64,000 nt of DNA from an uncultured Thermoanaerobaculia bacterium (GCA_951813015.1 CATOTG010000004.1:62001-126000); one strand, 5' to 3'; counted from the first letter of the stretch, positions 1-14,724 are shown. Notes: generated by a model from the sequence alone, not told the origin. Numbers and translations are program-made.

Positions 1-129
1 GCCCTGCGTGGCGAGATGCTGCTCCGGAACGGGCTGCAGGAACTCGCCGTAGTGGCTGAGGCGGATCAGCGGATCCTGGTACGGAACCGCCGTCCGCGCG
101 TACTCCTTGAAACCGGTGTCCTTGCCCAT
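1..129 (-). CDS. gltD: Glutamate synthase small subunit (GltD), N-terminal fragment cut by window edge
   Basis: Forty-three codons are visible, starting at an ATG read from position 129. The N-terminus begins MGKDTGFKEYAR, the usual opening of the GltD (beta) subunit of NADPH-dependent glutamate synthase, which passes electrons from NADPH through flavin and Fe-S centres to GltB. The start lies 55 nt beyond the gltB stop on the same strand, the expected gltBD order. The rest of the gene is outside the window, so no cofactor motif can be checked. Confidence 0.8.
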   Translation of the reverse strand, partial: MGKDTGFKEYARTAVPYQDPLIRLSHYGEFLQPVPEQHLATQG

Positions 130-184
130 GAACCCGCGTGCCCTCCTCGCTTGCGGTGTTCCGTTTCGCCGACAGCCGGCGGCC

Positions 185-5055
<4,871 letters not shown>

Positions 5056-5059
<4 letters not shown>

Positions 5060-5980
5060 GCGGCTTCTCCGTGGCTGGCGCTCCGCAGGTCGTCGGCGGA
5101 CATCGGGCCGGCGTTCTCGACCAGGAATGCGGCGAAGTCCTGCGCGGCCGGCCGCAGTCTGCGGCGGGCATGGACGATGCCGACGGGCCGTTCGAGCAGC
5201 GGTTCGAGAGGTACGGCGGCCAGTAGCCCGGCCAGGACCTCGGCGTGGAAGGTCCGCAACGGCAGGATCGCAGCGTAATCGGTCGCCTGCAACATGCTCT
5301 TGAACGTGTCGATGTTGTCGAGACGCTGGGCGAACACCGGCGCGGCGGCGTTGTCCGTGAGGTAGCTCCGTATGTGACGCGCCGCGGGGAGTTCGTGGGT
5401 GAAGTGGATCACTTCACGGCCGTCCGAGGTCGGCTGCCCGGACCTTCTCTGCGCCCGCCAGTTCGTGGTGCAGTCCGCAGGCGAGGCACATCCGCTCTTC
5501 CCGAAGCGACCGCGACTGCAGGCCCGGCCACTGTTTCGGGGGTAGGAAACGATGCCGAAGTCGCAGCGCCCGGTACGCGCCGATTCGGCCACCGCCGCGG
5601 GCGGTTCGTACTCGATCTGGACGTCCAGCGCGGGCCGCTGGCGCTGGAACTCGGTCCGCAGCTGGTTCAGCAGCGCGATCCCCGCGGAGTAGATTGCGTG
5701 GACGCGGACGGACCCGCCGCGTTCGGGGTCGAGGCGGGCGACGCTCCGCGCCAGGGCGTCATATCGCGCCACCAGCTGACGGCCTTCGCCGGACACCAGC
5801 TCGCCGGCCGGCGTGAGCACGAACGGGCGCTTCGATCGGTCCAGCAACTTCGTGCCCGAGCCGCTCCTCGAGGTGATGGATGCGCTGACTGACCGCCGAC
5901 TGGGTGATGCCGTGAAGCTCGGCAGCCCGGCTGAAGCTGCGCAGGTCGGCGACGTCGCAGAAGATCCTGAGCCCTTGCAT
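5056..5980 (-). CDS. LysR-family transcriptional regulator, frameshifted as read
   Basis: The N-terminus (ATG at 5980) is a classic LysR winged helix-turn-helix: IFCDVADLRSFSRAAEL, then QSAVSQRIHHLEERLG. The frame breaks near 5852, where an extra G in a GGG run turns the expected GTKLLDRSKR into GHEVAGP. It resumes as LLDRSKRPFVLTPAGE and continues through a periplasmic-binding-like effector domain (DFGIVSYPR, GREVIHFTHEL). A second, compensated pair of shifts lies at about 5425-5535. The stop overlaps the gltB GTG as GTGA, so it is probably the first gene of a lysR-gltB-gltD operon. By analogy with Bacillus GltC it may regulate gltBD in response to 2-oxoglutarate or nitrogen status, but that is inference. 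Confidence 0.82.
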
Positions 5981-6054
5981 CGTAAGAGGCGAATCTTACA
6001 TTAGGGCGATCTCATGAAGCAACCCTGGAGCATTAGTGATGCTGATGATAGGGC

Positions 6055-6097
6055 CGCGCCTCCCGTTCCCCGGATCAAAAGGGCGGCCCGATGTCGC
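6055..6097 (+). repeat. Partial copy of dispersed intergenic repeat (flank module, site E)
   Basis: The stretch cccgttccccggatcaaaa followed by gggcggcccgatg resembles part of the larger repeat at 30340-30380 (cttgttcccgggattgagg then gcggccccgatat). It lies just past the antiporter stop (6115-6117), beside the motif GGGCTGCTA read on the minus strand. The double hairpin found at other sites is absent here. The rest of 5981-6114 shows no gene. Confidence 0.4.
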
Positions 6098-6114
6098 CGC
6101 CGTGCCACGGGCTG

Positions 6115-7905
6115 CTAGCCCAGACGCCAGTAGAAGACCAGGAGGTACGCCGCGAGCAGGACGGCGACCCATAGGGCCATCGACGCGCTGAGCCAGGGAG
6201 CGGCCGAGCAGGCCCTGCGGGCCTAGATGACGCTGGGCGAGGGCGAGGGCGGTCGCGGCGAGGCGCCCGGTCACGGCGTAGCCGGGCCCGGTGGCAATGC
6301 GACGAAGGCCGTGGCCAGGCCGTCCTGGATTCGGAAGCCGACTCGCCGGTAGAACCAGTCGGCGTCCAGGTTCACCGAGCGCAGCTCCGGCGGGGTACAG
6401 ACCGGTACGCATCAGGGGTGGCGAAGGCCAGGGGCCGAGAAGAACAGGAGCTGGCTCTGGGTGATCACGTGGGTCGCCGTGTACACCTCGTAGTCGACCG
6501 GATAGGGCAGCAGCTCGTAGAAGGGATTCGGGAGCCCGAACGCCGCCTCGGCCAGCGGGAACAGGCCGATCGCCATGCTCGCCGCGGCGGCCAGCACCAT
6601 CGCGACGAGCATCGACCGCGGCGCCTCCTTGCAGCGGATGCCGGAATCGTGGTGGAAGAAGGCGAAGAACGGGATCTTGATCCCCGCGTGGTGGAAGACG
6701 CCGGCGGAGGCGAACAGCAGAACGAGCCACAGCCAGAAGTAGTGCTCGTGGGCGGCCGCGCTCATGATCAGCGACTTCGTGGCGAAGGCCGAGAACAGCG
6801 GGAAGGCCGAGATCGAGGCGGCGCCGACGATGCATAGCCCGGTCGTGATCGGCATCGACTTGTAGAGGCCGCCCAGGTCCGATCCGTTGACGTGGCCAAC
6901 GCGGTAGAGCACGGCGCCCATCGCCATGAACAGGAGCCCCTTGAACAGGATGTCGGCGAACGCGTGGGCGACGGCGCCGTTGATCGCCAGCTCCGTGCCG
7001 ATGCCGATGCCGACGACCATGAAGCCGAGCTGGTTCGTCATGCTGTAGGCGAGCACGCGGCGCAGGTCGTTCTCGATTACCGCGAAGAAGATCGGGAAGG
7101 CGGTCATCAGCCCGCCGATCCAGATCAGTTCGGACTGGCCGGGAAAGGCGCGCGCCAGGGCGTAGATGGCGAACTTCGTCGTGAAGGCCGAGAGGAACAC
7201 GGCGCCCGCCGGCGTCGACTCGGGGTAGGCGTCGATCAGCCAACTGTGGAGCAGCGGAAAGGCCGCCTTGAGTCCGAAGGCGAGCAGGATCAGGGTCGGC
7301 GCCAGGTTCGAGAAGCCGAGTCCGCCGTCCTCGAGGAGGCCGGTGAGATTGCGGAACTCGGCCCAGCCGGGCGCGGCGCCGAGTTCGTGGCGCAGCAGGA
7401 CGATGCCAGCCAGCAAAAGGACACCCGAGACCATCTGCATGCCGAGATAGCGCAGGCCGGCGGCCAGAGCCCGGCCGTCGCGGCGGACCCAGACCAGCAG
7501 GGCCGACGACACCGCCGCCACCTCCCAGAACAGGAACAGCGTCCACAGGTCGCCGGCCAAGACGACGCCAAGAGCCGAGCCGGCGTAGAACAGACCGACC
7601 AGCGGCTGAAAGTTGTCCTTGACGTAGAAGGAGTAGATGCTGCCGATCAGCGCCGCCAGGTGGAAGATGACGACGAAGATCCGGGAGAGGCCGTCGATCC
7701 GCATCAGGGTCAGGGTCTGCCCGAAGAGGTCGAACTGGAGGTGGTTGCCGAGGTCGAGGCCCCAGAACCGCCACAGCGACCAGGCCGGCAAGGCGAGCAG
7801 GAGCGCCCTCAGCACGCTCCGCGGCAGCACGGAACGCGGCGCCGCGGCGAGCGCGACGCTGCCGAGCATCAGGAGCAGGGGCGGTGACAGCAGGAACTCG
7901 AGCAT
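6115..7905 (-). CDS. Mrp/complex I-type proton-conducting antiporter subunit D, 3' end frameshifted as read
   Basis: This is a polytopic inner-membrane protein of the NuoM/NuoN/MrpD family. The intact part (7905 down to about 6412, 497 residues) has many hydrophobic helices and the family signatures FFWEV-like (LFLFWEVAAVSSALL), AFGLKAAFPLLHSWL with its conserved Lys, and AHAFADILFKGLLFM. After LLFFSA the frame breaks near 6415. The other frames then supply a family-like C-terminus (LRSVNLDADWFYRRVGF, ending FYWRLG with TAG at 6115). This predicts about 595 residues, like the long MnhD form. No other Mrp subunits are adjacent, so a role in a complete Mrp complex is unproven. ATG 7905 was chosen as the first start after the upstream gene. 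Confidence 0.8.
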
Positions 7906-7912
7906 CGGGGAC

Positions 7913-8218
7913 TCAGGAGCTCCCGGACCGCTCTTCGCGGTCGTAGTAGTCCTCGGGCCGCATCAGGACCCGACGCATCTGCTTGGCCGCCAGCACGAGC
8001 AGGAAGGCGCCGACGAAGCCGTACACGGGGTAGAACCCGATCCCGCCGTCCGCCCAGCCGCCCAGGCCCTCGAACTCCGCCTTCTTCTTGTAGAAGAAGT
8101 CGGCCGCCAGCCACAGAACGTCGATGGCGATCAGCGCGTAGAAGACCTTGGCGACGTTTCGCTTGCTGTCGAGCCAGTACCGCTTGCCGCGGGGCGTCCT
8201 GTGGTCGTGGTGGGCCAA
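7913..8218 (-). CDS. Small two-helix membrane protein, partner of the antiporter
   Basis: This 101-residue protein starts at TTG 8218 with GAGATCGGA just upstream; no ATG gives a better start. It has an N-terminal basic segment (HRTPRGKRYWLDSKRN) and two predicted membrane helices (VFYALIAIDVLWLAADFFY and the later GIGFYPVYGFVGAFLLVLAA). It ends in a charged tail (LMRPEDYYDREERSGSS). The stop is 8 nt before the antiporter ATG, so the two are almost certainly cotranscribed. I do not know a named family; a role as an accessory or assembly subunit of the antiporter is inference from position. Confidence 0.65.
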   Translation of the reverse strand: MAHHDHRTPRGKRYWLDSKRNVAKVFYALIAIDVLWLAADFFYKKKAEFEGLGGWADGGIGFYPVYGFVGAFLLVLAAKQMRRVLMRPEDYYDREERSGSS

Positions 8219-8329
8219 TCCGATCTCGATCGTCGACGTTGCCGGTTCGCTTTGAAAGGCCGTCGAGAGTAACAGCGGTAAAGGGGACCCAAGAGGATCC
8301 ACGCCCCGGATGCGTGCGTAGGATGCCCC

Positions 8330-11300
8330 ATGGACTCGTTCTCCGTGCCGGTGCGCCGGTGGTTCGACGACGCGTTTGCGGCCCCGACGCGGGTGCAGGA
8401 GCTGGGCTGGCCCGTGCTCACCCGGGGCAGGAACGCTCTGCTGGTTGCGCCGACCGGGAGCGGCAAGACGCTCGCGGCGTTCCTCTGGGCGATCGACCGC
8501 CTGAGTTTCGGCGCCGGCGGCGGCGAACCGGGCTGCGGCGGCGAGCGGGGATCGGACGGCGTCGCGAACGGGGGCGGAGAGGTCCGGGCGCCCGAGCCGG
8601 GCGTCCGCGTGCTCTACGTCTCGCCGCTGAAGGCCCTGGTCCACGACATCGAGCGCAATCTCCAGGCGCCCCTCGCCGGGGTCCGCAAGGCGGCCCGGAA
8701 GCTCGGGCGGCCGGTGCGGCCGATCACCGTCGACGTGAGGACCGGCGACACGACGCCCCATGAGCGTCGCCGTCAACTCCGCCGGCCGGGCGAGATCCTC
8801 GTCACGACTCCCGAGTCGCTGTTCCTCATCCTGGGGTCGCGGGCGGCGGCGAACCTGCGCACGGTCGAGACGGTGATCGTCGACGAGGTCCACGCGATGG
8901 CGGCGACCAAGCGGGGCGCGCATCTCGCCCTGTCGCTGGAGCGCCTCGCCGAACTGACGGGTGACCGGGCGCCGCAACGGATCGGCCTCTCGGCGACCGT
9001 TCGGCCGATGACGCTGGCGGCGGAGTTCCTTGGCGGCGACCGGCCGGTGGAGATCGTGGACGCTTCCGAGCCGCCGCACATCGACATCGAGGTCGTTGTG
9101 CCGGTGGCGGACATGGAGGCGCCGCCGCCGGCAAGAGCGCTCGGTGACGGCGACGAGCCGCCGCCAGGGTCGGAGACGGCCGGTCTGTGGCCCTCGGTCT
9201 ACCCGCGCATCCTTGAGGCGGTCAAGAGCCACAGGTCGACGATCGTCTTCGTCAACAGCCGTTCCCTCTGCGAGCGGCTCGCCCGGCGGTTGAACGACCT
9301 GGCGGTCGGCGTCGACGGTGACGCGGACGGCGACGCAGAGGACGCTCTGCCGCTGGTCCGGGCCCACCACGGCAGCATCTCCCACGAGCAGCGGCGGGAG
9401 ATCGAGGAGTCCCTCAAGGCCGGGCGCCTGCGCTGCATCGTCGCGACGAGCTCGCTGGAGCTCGGGATCGACATGGGCAGCGTCGACCTGGTCCTGATGG
9501 TCGAGGCGCCCGGTTCGGCCGTCCGCGGTCTGCAGCGCGTCGGCCGTGCCGGCCACGCGGTCGGCGAGCGCAGCCGCGGCCTGATGTTCCCCAAGTTCCG
9601 CGGCGATCTGCTGGAGTGCACGGTGACCGCAATCCAGATGGAGCGGGGCGCGATCGAGTCCATGCGGCTGCCGGAGAATCCGCTCGACGTACTGGCGCAG
9701 CAGATCGTCGCGATGTGCTGCGACCGGGAGCGGACGATCGAGGACCTGCTGAACGTGGTTCGGCGCGCGCGGCCGTACCGCGGCCTGACCCGCGGCGTGC
9801 TGACCACGGTGCTCGACATGCTGGTCGGCCGCTATCCCTCGGAGGAGTTCGCCGACCTGCGCCCGCGACTCTCCTGGGATCACGGTCGCGGAGTGCTGAC
9901 CGCGCGCCGCGGCGCCGCCCTGCTCGTGCGGATGAACGCCGGCACGATTCCCGACCGCGGGCTGTTCACCGTCCATCTCGGTCCGGAGGGTCCGCGGCTG
10001 GGCGAACTCGACGAGGAGATGGTCTACGAGTCCCGCGCGGGCGACACGTTCCTGCTGGGCGCCGCCGCCTGGCGGGTCACGGAGATCACGCGCGACCGCG
10101 TGATCGTCCGGCCGGCGCCCGGCGAGCCCGGCCGGATGCCCTTCTGGCACGGCGACGGCCCGGGCCGGCCGGTGGAGCTCGGCGAGGCCCTCGGTGCGTT
10201 TCTGCGCGAACTCGGCCGCCGCGACGGCGACGACGCCCGGCGCTTCCTGGCCGAGGAGGCGCCGCTCGACCGCTACGCCGCGGCGAACCTCTTCGCCTAC
10301 GTCGATGAGCAGCGGGACCAGACGGGCGTCTTGCCCACCGACCGCGCCTTGACGATCGAGCGGTTCCGGGACGAGATCGGCGACTGGAGGGTGTGCATCC
10401 TGACCCCCTTCGGCGCCCGCATCCACGCCCCCTGGGCGATGGCCCTGGAGCGTCGCTTCAGCGAGCGCTCCGGCGTCCAGGTCCAGGCCCACTGGACGGA
10501 CGATGGCATCGCCCTCCGCTTCGCCGACGTGGACGCCCTCCCGCCGGCGCGGACGTTCCTGCTCGATCCGGACGAGGTCGAGGATCTGGTCACGGACCAG
10601 GTCGCGTCGACGCCGATGTTCGCCGCCCGGTTCCGGGAGAACGCGGCCCGCGCCCTGCTTCTGCCACGCAACCGGCCGGGCAAGCGGACACCGCTCTGGC
10701 AGCAGCGGCAGCGCTCGAAGAACCTGCTGTCCGTGGCGCGCCGCTACCCGGACTTCCCGGTGCTGCTCGAGACCTACCGCGAGTGCATGAGCGATCTCTT
10801 CGACCTGGCCGGCCTCGTGGACCTGATGAGGAAGATCGAGGACGGCTCGATCCGCATCGACGACGTGGAGACTCCGGGGCCGTCGCCGTTCGCCCGCTCC
10901 CTGGTCTTCGCCTACGAAGAGCGGTTTCTCTACGACGACGATGCGCCGGCGGCGGAGCGCCGGGCGCAGGCGCTGACGCTGGACCGCGAACTGCTGCGCG
11001 AGCTGCTCGGCACGTCCAGTCTGAAGGAGTTGCTGGACGAGGAGGTGATCCAGGCGGTGGGCGAGGAACTGCAGGGGCTGGCGCCGGGCCGGGGTCCGCG
11101 GCACGAGGACGATCTCTACGACCTGCTTCGGCGTGCCGGCGGGCTGACGCGGGCCGAAGTCGGCGCGCGTGCGCCGGGCGACGCGGACGACTGGCTGTTG
11201 GAACTGGAACGCCAGAAACGCGCGGTCGAGGTCGAGTCAGGCGATGGCCGCCGGTTCTGGGTGGCGGTCGAGGATGCGGCGCTCCACCGCGACGGCCTCG

Positions 11301-13114
11301 ACGCGAGCTTGCCCGAAGGTCTGCCGCGCGATCTGCTGGCGACCCGGCCGTCGCCGCTCAAGGCGCTGGTCGTGCGCTTCGCGCGCAGCCGGGGACCGTT
11401 CGCGAGCGGCGACGCCGCCGGCCGCTTCGGTCTGCCGCAGGGAGCGGTCGAACCCGTGCTCGAGGCTCTCGAAGATGCCGGTTCGCTCGTTCGCGGTGAG
11501 TATCGGTCGGGCGGCGCCGGGTTCGAGTGGTGCGACCGGGAGGTGTTGCGGCAGATCAAGCGCCGCACCCTGGCCAAGCTGCGCCGGGAGGCGGCGCCGG
11601 TCGACGGGGCGGCGCTGGCGCGGTTCCTGGGACGTTGGCAGGGCGTCGATGCGGCGGCGGCGGTCCCGACTCGTCCGGCGTCGGGAGACGGCGCTGCCGC
11701 GGTTGTTCCGCGTCACGACCCGGTAGCCTCGGCCGGCGCGGCAGGTCGCCCGCGGCGCGGGAGGGCAGTCGCGTCGGCGCCGTCGGATGGCGCCTTGGTT
11801 CGTCTCCGGGAGGCCGTGGCGCAGCTCGAAGGCGTGCCGCTTTCCTGGCGGACCCTGGTCGGTCACGTGCTGCCTGCCCGGGTGCCGGGCTTTCGCGTCG
11901 ACATGCTGGACCGGCTGGCAGCGGCCGGGGAGCTGCTCTGGGTCGGCAGCGGCAGGCTCGGATCGAAGGACGGACGGGTCGCGATCTACCGTCGGCAGAA
12001 GTTCCGGGTGCTGGCGCGCGAGAGCGGGTCGAGCGAAGCTGCGGCTGAGTGGCCGGCCCGCGCGCCGCACGCTGCGATCCTCGAGCGACTGGAGGCGCGC
12101 GGCGCCTGCTTCACGTTCGACCTGGTCGGCGGCGTGGCCGGCGATGGCGACTGGGGCGAGACGGAAGTCGAGGCGGCGATCCGGGACCTCGTATGGGCCG
12201 GACGGATGACGAACGACACCTTTCTGCCGCTTGCGGCTCTGGGCAGGCGGCGACGGTCGACCGCCGGCGGTGTGCCGCGCGGACTCCCCCGTGGTTGGCG
12301 TCGCGGGCCGCGGGCCGGGACTGCGCCGGCCGGCACGCGCTCCGGGACCGCGCCGGCTGGCGTGCGCTCCGGTGTTCCGGGCGCCCGCCGGGGCCGGGCC
12401 GGGATGCTGGCCGGCGGCCGTTGGTCTCTGGTCGGCGATCTGGCCGCGCCGGACGGGCCGGTGAGCGACACGGAGTGGGCGCACGCCACGGCAACGATGC
12501 TGCTCGACCGCCACGGCGTGGTCGCGGCCGAGACCGCCCGCCACGAGCACGTGCCGGGCGGGTTCGAGGTTCTCTATCCGGTACTGCGCGAAATGGAGGA
12601 GGCCGGCCACATCCGCCGCGGCTACTTCGTCGACGGTCTGGCCGGCCGCCAGTTCGCCGTGCCGGCGGCGGTCGAGCGCCTGCGGCGGGAGCGGCGGGGT
12701 CCGGCAGAGCGCGGGCCGATCGAGGTCCTGCCCGCCGTCGATCCGGCGAGTCCCTGGGGCGCCGTGCTTTCCTGGCCCCGGCTCGGAAGCGAGATCGATC
12801 CCCGAAGGCGAGGTCCCCGCCGTGTTCCCGGCGCCTGGCTCGTCCTCCGGGCCGGCTCTCCCCGTCTCTACCTCGAGGCCGGCGGCCAGGGCGTCCGGAC
12901 CTTCGCCGCCCTCGGCGATGACCCGGAACCCGGGGACGTCTGGGGCGCGCTCCGTGACCTCGCCGGCCGCCGTCGGCGCCGGACCCTCAGGCTGCTGCGC
13001 ATCGACGGCCGCCCGGCACGCGAGGCCCCGTGGACCGCGACCCTCGACGACTGTGGCTTCGAGAAGGACCCGGACGGATATCGCGTCAGCCGACTGCTCC
13101 CTGCAGTGTCGTGA
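8330..13114 (+). CDS. lhr: Lhr-type ATP-dependent helicase, long form
   Basis: This 1594-residue superfamily 2 helicase is intact. Motif I is APTGSGKT (residues 40-47), motif II DEVH (about 185-188), and motif III SAT in IGLSATVRP. Motifs V and VI lie in SSLELGIDMGSVDLV and LQRVGRAGHAVGE. Lhr-core enzymes are 3'-5' DNA translocases/helicases with a winged-helix and Lhr-specific domain. The long bacterial form adds a C-terminal region, here about 700 residues, Arg/Pro/Ala-rich in places (around 12240-12400). Its role in DNA repair is known for some actinobacterial homologues but not assigned here. It is divergent from the antiporter pair, with a 111-nt shared intergenic region. The very long open frames on the opposite strand are codon-bias shadows. 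Confidence 0.93.
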   Translation: MDSFSVPVRRWFDDAFAAPTRVQELGWPVLTRGRNALLVAPTGSGKTLAAFLWAIDRLSFGAGGGEPGCGGERGSDGVANGGGEVRAPEPGVRVLYVSPLKALVHDIERNLQAPLAGVRKAARKLGRPVRPITVDVRTGDTTPHERRRQLRRPGEILVTTPESLFLILGSRAAANLRTVETVIVDEVHAMAATKRGAHLALSLERLAELTGDRAPQRIGLSATVRPMTLAAEFLGGDRPVEIVDASEPPHIDIEVVVPVADMEAPPPARALGDGDEPPPGSETAGLWPSVYPRILEAVKSHRSTIVFVNSRSLCERLARRLNDLAVGVDGDADGDAEDALPLVRAHHGSISHEQRREIEESLKAGRLRCIVATSSLELGIDMGSVDLVLMVEAPGSAVRGLQRVGRAGHAVGERSRGLMFPKFRGDLLECTVTAIQMERGAIESMRLPENPLDVLAQQIVAMCCDRERTIEDLLNVVRRARPYRGLTRGVLTTVLDMLVGRYPSEEFADLRPRLSWDHGRGVLTARRGAALLVRMNAGTIPDRGLFTVHLGPEGPRLGELDEEMVYESRAGDTFLLGAAAWRVTEITRDRVIVRPAPGEPGRMPFWHGDGPGRPVELGEALGAFLRELGRRDGDDARRFLAEEAPLDRYAAANLFAYVDEQRDQTGVLPTDRALTIERFRDEIGDWRVCILTPFGARIHAPWAMALERRFSERSGVQVQAHWTDDGIALRFADVDALPPARTFLLDPDEVEDLVTDQVASTPMFAARFRENAARALLLPRNRPGKRTPLWQQRQRSKNLLSVARRYPDFPVLLETYRECMSDLFDLAGLVDLMRKIEDGSIRIDDVETPGPSPFARSLVFAYEERFLYDDDAPAAERRAQALTLDRELLRELLGTSSLKELLDEEVIQAVGEELQGLAPGRGPRHEDDLYDLLRRAGGLTRAEVGARAPGDADDWLLELERQKRAVEVESGDGRRFWVAVEDAALHRDGLDASLPEGLPRDLLATRPSPLKALVVRFARSRGPFASGDAAGRFGLPQGAVEPVLEALEDAGSLVRGEYRSGGAGFEWCDREVLRQIKRRTLAKLRREAAPVDGAALARFLGRWQGVDAAAAVPTRPASGDGAAAVVPRHDPVASAGAAGRPRRGRAVASAPSDGALVRLREAVAQLEGVPLSWRTLVGHVLPARVPGFRVDMLDRLAAAGELLWVGSGRLGSKDGRVAIYRRQKFRVLARESGSSEAAAEWPARAPHAAILERLEARGACFTFDLVGGVAGDGDWGETEVEAAIRDLVWAGRMTNDTFLPLAALGRRRRSTAGGVPRGLPRGWRRGPRAGTAPAGTRSGTAPAGVRSGVPGARRGRAGMLAGGRWSLVGDLAAPDGPVSDTEWAHATATMLLDRHGVVAAETARHEHVPGGFEVLYPVLREMEEAGHIRRGYFVDGLAGRQFAVPAAVERLRRERRGPAERGPIEVLPAVDPASPWGAVLSWPRLGSEIDPRRRGPRRVPGAWLVLRAGSPRLYLEAGGQGVRTFAALGDDPEPGDVWGALRDLAGRRRRRTLRLLRIDGRPAREAPWTATLDDCGFEKDPDGYRVSRLLPAVS

Positions 13115-13346
13115 CGTTGCGCCATCGAGCACCTCAGCCCTCGCAGTCGCCGACGAGTTCGAAGCCACGCAGGTTTGCCCTGTACCGCGGGCGGGTCCCG
13201 CGGTGGCGAGAGGAGATGCGACCGCGGCCGGGAGCACGTTCCAGCCGGAAGGCGCTGTGGCGCCGGGAGCGGTCGGACACCCGTCCAGCAAGGCGCGCCC
13301 AGGGAGGTTCTCGCCGGGTTCGGCGTGCGTTTGCACGGGCTGTCGC

Positions 13347-14339
13347 TCAGAAGCGGCCTTCGCGGACCTGGTTCCGGTCCGGGCCCAGCCTGATCACGCG
13401 CCTCGCCGGTGCGGAGTGCCCTTCGTGGTCGCTGGCCGGCGCCTGTCCTTCCTTGACCTGGCGGACGGCGACGCTGTCCAGGGCGGCAAGCGTTGGCGCG
13501 CCCTCGAGGGCCTTCAGATCCTCGTTGTAGTACTCGAACCACGGCAGTCCGGCGCGGTCGTAGTCCTCGGCGGTCGGCGGTTCGTGCGGCGGCCGTCCGC
13601 CCGTGACCTCGCGGTACTGGCCCGAGTTCAGAATATGGACGAAACAGCGCGAACGGGAGTCCGTCGACCAGGCATCGAGGCCGTAGGGATCTTCGTGGAT
13701 TTCCTGTCGCATCATGCCGCCGGGGGCCAAGCCCATCTCCTGGGGCGGAGCGGAGCAGGGCATCGCCCTCTCCTGGAGGCAGTCGACTGCACGGCGCTCC
13801 GACATCATCTCTTCGTAGCGCGACGCCTTCATCGGGTATACGGCGAGCTGCAGGCCGCCGTGTTCCGCCTTGCCGGTCAACTGCTCTTCGGCGGTGTAGC
13901 CCTCGCCGAGCGGCATGGCGACGAACTGCCGGATCAGTCCCCTGCGGATGCAGAATCCGTCCAGCCAGGGCTGGTTCGGCACGACGACGTAGTCCTGCTC
14001 GGCATGCAACTCGTTCTGGAACGGCTTCCCGGTGACCGCGTCGATCTTCCCCGCGGCGACCTTGACCGCCATCGGGTAGTCGGCGGTGAAGTTGAGCCAC
14101 AGAGCCTCGGCCTGGTACATCGGCAGGAAGACGCCTCCGTGCGGCTGCCAGTCCGCCGGCACCCGGGCTGCGTAGTCGTCCACATGGTGCAGCGGGAACC
14201 GGCTGAAGCCGGGCGGCAGCGGATGGGAGCGGTTGTCGTCCGGAATGCGCAGTGTGCGGATGAACGAGATGGACGCCTGCGCATCCTCGTGGACCTCGGG
14301 GAAGCTGAATCCGAGTTCGTTGTTTCGCAATTCAATCAC
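13347..14339 (-). CDS. Conserved-looking hypothetical protein, operon partner of XRE regulator
   Basis: The protein is a 330-residue soluble protein with no signal peptide or membrane helix. It starts MIELRNNELGFSFPEVHEDA and is rich in aromatic and acidic residues. Recognisable blocks such as GGVFLPMYQAEALWLNF, EQDYVVVPNQPWLDGFC and YGLDAWSTD suggest an ordered fold, but I cannot name a family. It starts 16 nt after the stop of the XRE regulator gene on the same strand, so the two form an operon probably controlled by that regulator. The tail after residue 300 is low-complexity. The 232 nt between its stop and lhr hold no gene that I can support. Confidence 0.6.
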   Translation of the reverse strand: MIELRNNELGFSFPEVHEDAQASISFIRTLRIPDDNRSHPLPPGFSRFPLHHVDDYAARVPADWQPHGGVFLPMYQAEALWLNFTADYPMAVKVAAGKIDAVTGKPFQNELHAEQDYVVVPNQPWLDGFCIRRGLIRQFVAMPLGEGYTAEEQLTGKAEHGGLQLAVYPMKASRYEEMMSERRAVDCLQERAMPCSAPPQEMGLAPGGMMRQEIHEDPYGLDAWSTDSRSRCFVHILNSGQYREVTGGRPPHEPPTAEDYDRAGLPWFEYYNEDLKALEGAPTLAALDSVAVRQVKEGQAPASDHEGHSAPARRVIRLGPDRNQVREGRF

Positions 14340-14355
14340 TTGGTTCTCCTCGTCG

Positions 14356-14706
14356 TTACCAGTCGCCGTCTCTCACTTCGCGGACGATCCGCAGCAAGGC
14401 GTGGTCGGGCGCGCGCCGAAGCTGGCGCAGCAACTCCGCGAAGAGTTGCGGCCGGCGCATGATGATCTCCTGAAGCTCACGGGAGACCTTGCCGGCCATC
14501 GCCAGGAGGAGATCGGGTTCCTCGCTCAGCTCGGCGGCGATTCGCCGGATCGTCGCCTCGGACGGAGGCGCTACCTGCCCGCGCTCCACCTTGCTCAGGT
14601 ACGCCGGTTCGATTCCGACTCGCTGCGCCACCTGGCGCAACGAGAACGAAGGGTCGTCCCCGCGCAACGCTTCACGCCGCTCCCGGATGTGGCTCCCGAA
14701 TGTCAT
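14356..14706 (-). CDS. XRE-family helix-turn-helix regulator
   Basis: This 116-residue protein has an N-terminal Cro/CI-type helix-turn-helix: FGSHIRERREALRGDD, then SLRQVAQRVGIEPAYLSKVE and PSEATIRRIAAELSEEPD. The C-terminal helical part (MAGKVSRELQEIIMRRPQLF) resembles single-domain XRE regulators paired with one effector gene. ATG 14706 is preferred over the in-frame GTG at 14724 because an 18-bp perfect palindrome occupies exactly the interval between them. Autoregulation through that palindrome, and control of the downstream 330-residue gene, is a strong inference. Confidence 0.82.
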   Translation of the reverse strand: MTFGSHIRERREALRGDDPSFSLRQVAQRVGIEPAYLSKVERGQVAPPSEATIRRIAAELSEEPDLLLAMAGKVSRELQEIIMRRPQLFAELLRQLRRAPDHALLRIVREVRDGDW

Positions 14707-14724
14707 GTGTACTACATAGTACAC
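14707..14724. promoter_or_regulatory. Perfect 18-bp palindrome abutting the XRE start codon; putative operator
   Basis: GTGTACTACATAGTACAC has two 8-bp arms (GTGTACTA / TAGTACAC) around a CA centre and is AT-richer than its surroundings. It touches the ATG at 14706, occupying the place of a ribosome binding site, so the mRNA may be leaderless or start within the palindrome. This is the classic arrangement for an autorepressor operator. Confidence 0.65.

Noticed and set aside
7913-11104. A 1063-codon minus-strand frame through lhr and ending with the small membrane protein
   Set aside because: Only the last about 101 codons look protein-like; the rest is antisense to lhr motifs and rich in Arg/Gly/Ala of no known family.
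11237-13336. A 699-codon minus-strand frame opposite the 3' half of lhr
   Set aside because: No start context, no domains; antisense shadow in GC-rich coding DNA.
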